A DNA stretch of 64,000 bases from Symbiodinium microadriaticum. Taxonomy: Eukaryota; Sar; Dinophyceae; Suessiales; Symbiodiniaceae. Position numbers and translations under genes: made by a program. Positions 56,267 through 64,000 of the stretch are shown in pieces (position 1 is the first letter of the stretch; every line of letters starts with the position of its first letter). The notes beneath the pieces were generated by a model, which saw only the letters and a list, made by a program, of their open reading frames with translations, was not told the DNA's origin and did no database searches. The stretch covers positions 109,961-173,960 of the forward strand of contig LSRX01000263.1 of assembly GCA_001939145.1 (NCBI GenBank), given 5' to 3'.

Positions 56267-57216
56267 GTGATCGGGGCGAAGGAGAGCACGGCCAAGGACG
56301 AGCAGGGCAAGGAGGTGCCGGCGGGCAAGAAGGCGAAGTTGGAGTTGCGGGCCGTTCCGGCGGGAGCCATCCTGCAGACCATGCCGCGGGATGGCAATTG
56401 CTTGGCTCACTCGCTGGGGCATGGCTTGACATTCCTGAAGCAGGACAACAAGGTGCGGCCAGCCAGGCTAGTGCGGGCGGAGATCCATGCGTACATGACG
56501 CGCAAGTCCGAGGAGTTCGCTGGCTTTTGGGACGGTCGCAACGCAGCTGACGAGGAGGGCAAGCTAGCAAATTTTGCTGAGTACTTAAAGGAGATTGCGT
56601 TGGACGGCAAGTACCTTGGCTGCCTGGAGCTCACGGCGGCCTGCAGAGTTTTCGACCTGACGCTGATTGTGGTGCCGGTTGCTCCCAAGGACCCGCCGAC
56701 CAAGCACGGGACTGGATCAGGACATTAGCCCTTTGGTACCATGGGGACCACTACGACCTTCTGCTGCCGGAGGACAAGACCAAAGGCTACCCGGCGGCGA
56801 TCACAGGGGTCACGGCCTTCGGCATCCCGGCTGGAGGGCGTGGCGGAGGAGGAGACGCAGTGAGCGAGGCCGACGCGCTAACCGTTTACACTTGGGCCTC
56901 GGGAGGTGGAGCTCGCACCATTGCTTCGGGCCGGGGGCCTGCTTCTGAGGCCAGCCGGCTTAAGGTGCACACTGTTCGGGATGCCTTTCGGGCTGCGAGT
57001 TTGAGGGCTTCTTTGGCAAGGGACCATGGCGAGGAGGCGGGGAGCACGGCACCCACACAGGGCCAAGACCAGAGCCGGGCTGGGCAGGAGCACGATGGCA
57101 GTGTTGGTAGCCAGGAGCTCGACGTCGGACTTGCTGGCGGAGATCCCTGCAGTTCCGGAGCCGGCGGCAGCGCGCAGGCGGGGCAAGGAGTTTCGGAGCT
57201 CGTGGCCGTGTCCTGA
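56267..57216 (+). pseudogene. OTU-like cysteine protease domain of the LINE, frameshifted
   Basis: The frame from 56267 contains QTMPRDGNCLAHSLGHG, with the likely catalytic Cys, and ends at a stop 56726-56728. The adjoining frame from about 56720 continues with TLALWYHGDHYDLLLPED, with the likely catalytic His, and runs to 57216. Compared with the copy at 32701-33222, one base is missing just before RTLALWY, which explains the stop. OTU proteases remove ubiquitin or similar modifiers. Such domains are known in some retroelements and viruses; a role here in processing or host evasion is inference. Confidence 0.75.
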
Positions 57217-57508
57217 GTGCGGGTGGGTTGCTACGGGACCGCAGTTTCGCAAGCTCAAGGCGGAGCATATCAGGAAACACCACGCCGATGTGGCGGACAC
57301 CCTGGGCAAGGAGGAGAGGCGATTGATCTTTGTTCCGTGGAGCCAGGCTTGCTGCTGGCGATGCCCAGTCCCTGGCTGTGGTCTGGGCATGAAGGACGAT
57401 GGCACGGCAGGGCAGGATGCGCCACAGGCGCGAGCATCACCCGGACATGCCCAAGGAGATGTTCTTCTTGAATGCCCGGCCCGAGGATCGCGCTGTGAAT
57501 GCAGCTAA
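57026..57508 (+). pseudogene. OTU-LINE C2H2 finger segment
   Basis: This frame contains SWPCPECGWVATGP and LKAEHIRKHHADVAD (C-x2-C, then H-x4-H), matching the finger at 33330-33415, then a Cys-rich stretch CCWRCPVPGCGLGMKDDG. It overlaps the preceding frame, so a frameshift separates it from the OTU part. Fingers of this kind in LINEs are thought to bind nucleic acid. Confidence 0.6.
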
Positions 57509-58125
57509 GGCCAGCATTGCTTGTCGCAACAAGGGGGCGGCGAGACGGGTCCAGGGCTTGCGCGCTGCCAAGGAGGGGGGTCACGAGCCAACATGGGTTT
57601 CCTATCCGATACCACCCCCAAGGCAAGCGCACACGAGAATGGCACGAGACGCTCGTGCGCGCTGCAATATCACGGCCAAGTCTGCGGATCTGGCTGGCAG
57701 GGACTGTGTGCTGGGCTTCGTAGGAGGCTCAAGGCCAGGCTCGAGGACAGCGATGTTGCAACCGAGATCCGGGATGCCATCAACCACACGATCGAGACCA
57801 TCGAGCCTTGCCTTCAAGCCGAGGAGGCTGGGACCCACAGGGTCGAGGCTGTTGCTTGGCCGGGGGAGGTGTGGTCTGTCCGGTTCTTGTGCGGAGGCTG
57901 TGGCACTATAGCGGAGGCCGAGGGCAACATTCGGGGCGAATGCCGGTGACTTGGGCGACGCCGCCCCTTGCGTGCCATTGGTGAGCTGCGGGACATTGCT
58001 GGCGAGGCTGGCGGGGCCCGTGCCGTTGCGGCTGGCTACATCCTCGATCGCTTCGGTTACCCGATCAAGACCAAGGGTGCGGACCAGGAGGCGGCAGAGC
58101 TTGCGGTGGGATTGGGGCAGGGCCC

Positions 58126-58740
58126 ATGACGGACCTTGCTCGTGGACTTTGGGTGGGCTCGCTTAACGTACAGTCCCTTTCGGGCAAAGTGGGCGCAACT
58201 GCAGCTTTAGCTACGGCGGTGGGGGTCAATGTTTTGGCCATGCAGGAGACAATGATTGGTCAGGACTCCTTTCGCTCTGATGCGAGGGGGGCGACGACAG
58301 CTGGGGTGGCGTTCATCACCGACGTGCCGGCTCAGCTGATGGAGATCCCCGAGGCCATGGAGTTTGGTGGGCGAGTGGCGGCCATCAAGGTGGCCCGGAG
58401 GCAGCAAAGGCCGCTGGTGGTGATGAGTGTTTATTTGCCCGTGGTGCAATGGGCCCGGGGCACGGGGGAGGACTTTGTGCTGCTGTTGGAACAGAGGGGA
58501 GGACTCTTTTCCTTTGGCCGGCTTTTTGGCTAAGGGAGTGGTCTGGACTATGGATGGCGAGCAGTGCGTCCGCGCGGGCACGTACAGGCGAGGGGGGGCG
58601 GCTGACAACACACATTGACTTCGGCCTCGCTTCGCCCAGACTGCTTGTGGACGACCGGCACGAGTGCATGGGGGTGGCGGACCATGATTTGGTCTGCTAC
58701 CGTTTACGTGGCCACCCTGAGCAGGCCACATGGCGCTGAC
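58126..58740 (+). pseudogene. APE-type endonuclease remnant of the OTU-LINE
   Basis: The frame at 58126-58533 starts like an endonuclease (GSLNVQSLSGK, VLAMQETMIG with the catalytic Glu). After a frame change the second half reads HIDFGLASPRLL and ADHDLVCYR (the Asp-His pair), ending 58737-58739. The GDWN-type motif expected between them is missing and the domain is shorter than the one at 41040-41700, so an internal deletion is likely. Confidence 0.6.
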
Positions 58741-58935
58741 AACCACAACGACGGCTTCTTCCGGAGGTGCAGCACAGCTGGGAGGAGGTTTGGCCACACT
58801 TTGCGCAGGACTTCGTGGCTGCCCTCGAGGAGTGCAACGTGACTCAGGCCTGGCAGGCTCTTTCGGCGGCGGCGGAGGAGGTTCAGACCCACGGCTCGGC
58901 AGGCCAAACCTCGTGCGGAGCCGGGCAAACCACTT

Positions 58936-61026
58936 GTGCAGGAGAGCCACCATTGTCGTTGCCGTGACGTGCAAAGCTTGCTGGAACGACGGCTGCGGCG
59001 AGTGGCTAGGCGGGCGGAGGAAGCGGGGCACAAGTGCACTCCACGTTTGCAGGAGAAGTTGCGACGGGACACGGCCACCTTTGCGAAGGACTACCCGGGC
59101 CTCCTTGACGCGACCAACTACCACGACATGGCGGTTTTCCTCCTCGAGCAGGCGGACCAGGAGGCCCAACGTGTGCGGGCAGCCCGAGTTCGGCGGTGGA
59201 AGGCGGACATCCAGGACGACGTGAGTGCCATGGCTAAGTGGGTCACGGCACAGGAGGTGGAGGTGGCTTGCACACCGCAGCAACTGGGCGAATGCCCGAG
59301 TAAGGGAGCTGTGGCCAACCGGCTCACCACGACTTTGGACAAGCTTTGGGGCTGTGGACATGCCGTTCCTTGAGTCTTTCTTGGGGGCTCTGGGGGAGGA
59401 CAGGCTGCCGTGCAACCGCGAGGTGGAGTTGGACGGCCATCGACTTTTGCGACGGGCCCGCCGTGCCAAGACCAAGGCGGGAGGCTTGGATGGATGGTCG
59501 GGGGCGCTTTTTGCTCAGCTTCCTTTGGCCTTCTTCGACTGCTTGAGCCAGGTGTGGCAGCTGGTGCTTCGGGGCCATGGTGTTCCAGAGGGCTGGCGAC
59601 AGGTGCGAGTTGTGGCCATCCCGAAGCCCGACGGCGGCACGAGACCGTTGGTCTTGACCCAGATGGCGTGGCGAGTGGGCTCCTCTGAGCTTCTTTCGCA
59701 GCTTAGGGCCTGATTGGGAGCTGGATGCCGCGCGAACTTCGTGGACTACCGGGCCGATCCGCGGACACCATCCACGAGGACCTCGGTGAGTTCGTACAGC
59801 AGCCCTCCACTTCGCGCTCCTTTGTGTTTTTCAAGGCCACGTTCGCAAATTCTTCGACCGAGTGTCGCCGGAGGTGGCGCTCAGGGTCATGCGGTGGTGG
59901 GGAGCTCCGACCTGGCTCCTTTCTGTGCTGGCCAGCTTCTACGACAGCCAGGAGAGGTGGGTGGCGGCGGCAGGCTGTTTTGCGACCAGACCGGTTAAGG
60001 CCAACTGCTCTTTGTTGCAAGGCTGCCCCTTTTCGCCGCTGCTCGTTAACGGCATGATGGCGGCTTGGGCGCTTCATGTTAGAAGAGCGGCGCCCGGCAT
60101 CCGCATGGGCATCTTTTTGGACGACCGCACGCTCTACACGCGCGGCAGCAACTCGGTCGGGAACCTGGTGGAGGCAGCTCGGGCGGGACAAGTGGCTGAC
60201 AAGGCCATGGGCTTCGAGTTGCACCCTGACAAGCTGGCTTCGTTTGGGAGCCACGTGGCAAAGTGCGAGGCCTTGATGGAGCACGCGGACTTGCTTGGCG
60301 TGCCCCAGACTGACTTTGTGCTCCTCGGGGTCAACTACAGACTGGAGGGCCACCAGGCTTTTGCGGCGGCGGACGTCACCAAAGCTTTGAGGACGAGAGG
60401 CAGGCGCATCGGCCGGGTGGCGGTCACTAGTTCCATGCGGGTCCGGCTGGCAAGCTTGCTCATGGTTTCGAAGTTTCGTTTTCGGGCTCCGTGGACGCGC
60501 TCAGGTGGAGGCGGCTGTTTGGGGAGGGCCCTTGGCTACGGGCAGGTCGGCGCTGTTGCTCTGGACTTTTGTTGGCGTGGACGTGCAGCCTGAGTTCGCC
60601 ATTTTGGCGACGGTGCTCAAGAAGGAGTGGTTGCGACTTGGTGGCGGCGGCGCAGGCAAGGCTGGACCCCAGGTTGCTACAGCGCTGCAACAGGTGGCGT
60701 GGAGCACGAGGGGCACTTTGTTCGTCACGCCCATGGGCACCTTCGACGCCACGGAGATCACGGCCAAGGGCTTTCTGGAGCGGCTGAGAGAGGCTTCGAG
60801 GCGGGTGCTTTGGGCACGAGACACCAAGACGACGGGGCCACTTGCGCCAACTCAGGTGCCGGTGCTGCGGCCCCACAGGCGCTTTGGGCAGGATGGCAAG
60901 ACGAGGTCGCTTCGCATTGCCACGGGGGGCTACGGGACCCTCTACGACCGATGTCTACCACTCTTGCCCTGTCCCTTCGCGAAAATCCAGAGGCGGCTCG
61001 GGCCCTCTTTGAGTCTGACCGGGTGA
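58936..61026 (+). pseudogene. Reverse transcriptase and C-terminal part of the OTU-LINE, frameshifted
   Basis: Thumb-side and finger motifs are spread over at least four frames: GGLDGWSGALFAQLPLAFFD (59485-59545), WRQVRVVAIPKPDGGTRPLV (59595-59655), KFFDRVSPEVALRVM (about 59840-59890), QGCPFSPLLVNGMM (about 60015-60060) and FLDDRTLYTRG (60115-60150). The D-box is FLDD rather than YxDD. In the first catalytic motif the position that is Asp in the LINE at 42950 appears to be His (HVRKFFD), which would abolish activity if read correctly. The frame at 60505-61026 continues as the conserved region after the polymerase. A clear pseudogene. Confidence 0.7.
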
Positions 61027-61215
61027 CCACGGCCAACCGATTGAGGCCCCGGTTATCCTTCACCCGCTGCGGGCAGCAGTCTCAGGATGGGCTTGCGCTT
61101 TCATGTGCCTGCTGCCCACCTGGCCAGGGGTTCACTATATTGACTATATCGTCAGGGCGAGACCCAGATCTCTCGGAACGTCACCGAGGGAGAAGTCTGG
61201 GACTATGCTAGGGGA

Positions 61216-61929
61216 CGAGCAGATCGTGAAGATCCTGATGGGATATACTTTCTTCCAAAATTGAGGACCAATCCGCTGCTCCCTAAGTTCATGCGTGGCG
61301 CACAGCAAATGGGAAGTGACAGAAGTGCGTTATTCCTGAGACCTACATCAGCAGAGATCAAAGTCCACAACAAATGCACATGAGTAGTCTCACACTGCTG
61401 CAGAACCTGGTTGCCAAAGTGACACGCATGTCTATGTTCCCAATGCTACGTGAACCACCTCACTTGCTGAAAAGTTGACAAAGTCCCGTGCAGCACGAAG
61501 ACCAACACAGCATCCCCAAGCAAAGGCAAAGGCAAGGACAAAAACTCGGAGGAACGCCTTAGTGAACGGACCTCGAGAACTATCACGGGACTGCTAGCAG
61601 AGTGCTGATACTAACATTCCTGCTTTGCAGAACTTTCAATTGCTTCGCCCCAAATGCAATTTCGTGGCTCAAGAAACTGCCATAAGCAAAGGGCTTACGA
61701 CGCATGGCGTAGGCATCTGCTCCATGTGTTCGAGACATTCCCACTGCACAGACCTTCGTCTGAGCATCGCCTGCTCCACGGAAAAGGAAGACTTTGTGCG
61801 AGTGCCTGCAAGGGATATAGCGAGAGAGTGAAGCCCACTACTACTTCGTCTACACGGTAGCCACATATACTTCAACTAGATCGGTGAGGTCAGCGACCAA
61901 GAGAACATCTTTTACAAACCCTCACGCGA
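61216..61929. other. No gene recognised
   Basis: Mixed sequence with no array exon and no LINE homology. Short ORFs at 61625-61860 have no support. The nature of this stretch is unknown. Confidence 0.4.
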
Positions 61930-62700
61930 TATAGCATGTTTTTTTATACAGTATCAATTTATGTTGTATTTCATCATTACATTAAAATATATGGCATTGT
62001 AAGGTACCATCATTTCACTTGGGTTTGTTGTAATATGTTACTTTATTATATAATATATGGTATATCGTATTATGTGATATGGTATGACATGATATGATAT
62101 GACAGTATGCGATATGATATGAAATGATGTGGTATGATATGATATAACGTCATCTTACATGACAGGGTATGATATGGTATGACATTGAATTCCATGACTT
62201 GATATACTGATATATTTTATATATTATATGAATTTTCGAGATACGATTCATACTGTTTTATACTCGTTGTTATGTATACACACATATAGGTATATATCTA
62301 TACACATGTACGTACGTATGTATGTATGTATGTATGTATGTATGTATGTATCGTATGTGTGTCTGTATGTACCATATCATACCATATTTTATCATAATCA
62401 GTTATAGTAGATTATGGTAAATGCCGTCATATGAGATCATGTTATGCCATGTTGTGCTTTATCATATCATATCACATCATGTTTATTACATCCCAAAGTA
62501 CCATATCATACCACATCTTGTCATATTCAGCTTCTCATGCCATAAAAAAGAGTATTATATTGTTTTTTCAAATTTTATTGTACTATAATTTAACTATTAT
62601 ATGATATGAGATGGTATGATATGATATGATATGATATTATATTGTATTATATTATATTATATTGTATTATACTTAATTGTATTATATGATATTGCATGAT
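61930..62700. repeat. AT-rich island with degenerate GATAT/GGTAT pentamers
   Basis: Composition changes abruptly to AT-rich. ATGATATG-type words dominate 62060-62200 and 62600-62700. (GTAT)n is at about 62310-62350, and TATATT runs are near 62210 and 62640. The third LINE begins directly at its right edge. Confidence 0.9.
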
Positions 62701-64000
62701 ATTGTATGACAGTATGCTATTCGCATCGCTGCTAAAGGAACGTTTTCTGGATGCTGGTGTTGACGACAGATTGTGGAAGTGTCAGTTCGGTTTTCGGAAG
62801 CGTCACTGTGCCGAAGATGCAATATTCGTGGCTCTGCGGAGGATTGAGAAGGCTTGTGCGCAGAGGAATGGTCAAATAGGCCTCTTAGCACTCGACTGGA
62901 AAAAAGCTTTCGACAGCATAAACATTGACAGCCTCCTCGATGCGTTGCGCCGTTTTGGTATTCCAGGTTTCTGTTTGGATATGATCTCGGCAATGATGCT
63001 TCACCGAAACTTTTACGTAGTTGACCAGGGAACCACTTCTTCCACACGGCATCAGAGATCTGGCATTTCCCAGGGTTGCACTCTGACCCCATTATTATTC
63101 ATCATGACCATGACAATCTTGATGCATGATGCCGTTTCCAATCTTGATGTGCCATCTGCAGTCGCTTACGAAAAGGGAGATTTGGCAGACATTGTCTATG
63201 CGGATGACACGCTACTTCTAGCAACTTGCGATAGTCACCTGCAGGAGTTCCCTTCTAGAGTCGCCGATGCTGGCAAATTATACGGTATGGAACTTCATTG
63301 GGACAAGTTTCAATTGCTTTCAGTTCAATGCAGAGCTCGCGTTCGCACACCGAGTGGGGAACACATCGAACCATCGCCTGGCATAAACTACCTCGGTGCC
63401 GTCGTCACACACACACAGGTTTACCTGGACACGAGCTGGGTCGCCGCATCGGGATGGCGAAAGCAGACTTTACTGATTTGCAAAAAGTTTGGAAGCACTC
63501 CTCCTTTCCTGTTCACCGGAAGGTTCATATGTACAAAACTCTGGTTGAATCCAAACTGATGTATGGGCTGAGTTGTTTATGTCTTTCCGCAGCCGAACGG
63601 AGACGCCTGGATGGTTTTCAAAACCGATGTTTACGCCGTATCACTGGCATTCCACCTCTTTTATTTCCCGTGTTCCAAACACGGCTGTTTTACACCGGCC
63701 ACGCTGCAGTGCCGCTTCTGACATGCTCTCACAACGCCAGATGCTTTTGTTCGGCAAGGTCCTAAGATCTCCACTGGACCACCCTATGCATGTATCTGCA
63801 TTCATCCCTGGATCTATTCGGCCTGCTACTAGCAGGTATGTGAGGCGAGTAGGTAGACCGAGACATGAAAGGGTTTCTGAAGTAAGAAGTAGTGTTTTTC
63901 AGCATGTGGGCGGCCACCGTGAAGTAACCAGACTTGTACATGACCCCAGTGTCTGGTATCGAACGGTGCGTCAAGCCATTCCTGTCCACGCGCCGCGCGG
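62700..64000 (+). pseudogene. Third LINE: YADD reverse transcriptase, 5' truncated and frameshifted, runs off the window
   Basis: A reverse transcriptase of the Jockey/CR1/RTE-like type, different from the two LINE families above. It opens inside the finger domain (FGFRKRHCAEDAIF, 62785-62830) and has domain A LALDWKKAFDSI (62885-62920), domain B SGISQGCTLTPLLF (63058-63100) and domain C YADDTLLLATC (63197-63230). The frame is lost at a (CA)n run near 63405-63418, and the protein continues in the next frame (VHMYKTLVESKLMYGLSCLC, 63528-63587) to the window end. All catalytic Asp are present. Its 5' half is missing or replaced by the AT-rich island. Confidence 0.85.

Larger units (their letters stand above)
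54480..61215 (+). mobile_element. OTU-LINE: nearly full-length degenerate non-LTR retrotransposon
   Basis: In order: a leader with two GEA(S/A)(H/N)PGP motifs, ORF1 (to 56209), an OTU-like domain (56267-about 56780), a C2H2 finger (57200-57300), an endonuclease remnant (58126-58740), a reverse transcriptase (58936-60560) and a C-terminal region to about 61026. Many frame breaks show it is inactive. The 5' boundary is guessed from loss of gene F homology. Its GC content is clearly higher than the surroundings. It follows the second EF-hand of gene F at the position where gene E also holds an OTU-LINE relic. Confidence 0.8.

Noticed and set aside
55445..59475. Antisense ORFs of 325 and 422 codons
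   Set aside because: They are complements of the GC-rich OTU-LINE. GC-rich DNA has few stops; no domain was recognised.
61665..61685. GCAATTTCGTGGCTCAAG as a possible relic of the dinoflagellate spliced leader
   Set aside because: It resembles the end of the leader (CATTTTGGCTCAAG) but has several differences and no leader start upstream or gene downstream. Chance is more likely.

Overview
The window looks like nuclear DNA of a dinoflagellate, most likely a Symbiodiniaceae-type genome. The evidence is internal: introns with GC and GA donors as well as GT, nearly all ending AG|G; all recognisable genes on one strand in tandem; long microsatellites; and many LINE-type retrotransposon pieces, one family carrying an OTU-protease-like domain. 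No species call is possible from the sequence alone.

The backbone is a head-to-tail array of six paralogous genes (called A to F here), all on the + strand. Each intact copy encodes a conserved N-terminal helix, one six-segment voltage-gated cation-channel domain (S1-S6), two EF-hands, a motif ending LHGPARSADL, and a C-terminal coiled coil. Gene A is cut by the window start (EF-hands and tail only). B spans about 4803-10146, C 10785-18652, D 19874-25868, E 26922-37837. F starts near 48400 and its tail is not found before the window ends. I placed about 30 intron boundaries by aligning the paralogues: 16 GC-AG, 7 GA-AG and 7 GT-AG. The paralogues differ in which introns they have.

Retrotransposons and satellites fill introns and spacers. 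LINE 3' fragments lie directly against the first EF-hand exon in B, D and F, with a related tail in C. The intron after the second EF-hand holds an OTU-LINE relic in gene E, and a nearly full-length OTU-LINE (54480-61215) follows the same point in gene F. A 6.8-kb block at 40118-46875, bounded by single Ns, carries a nearly intact LINE ORF2 followed by an ORF1. A third, unrelated LINE (YADD reverse transcriptase) enters at 62700 behind an AT-rich pentamer-repeat island and runs off the end.

Simple repeats include a 1.75-kb uninterrupted 8-bp satellite (38359-40116), a 240-bp tandem repeat with perfect inverted repeats (51481-51960), a 263-bp intronic duplication (12385 and 13543), and a 419-base assembly gap (31725-32143). 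No tRNA, rRNA, CRISPR or spliced-leader gene was recognised.
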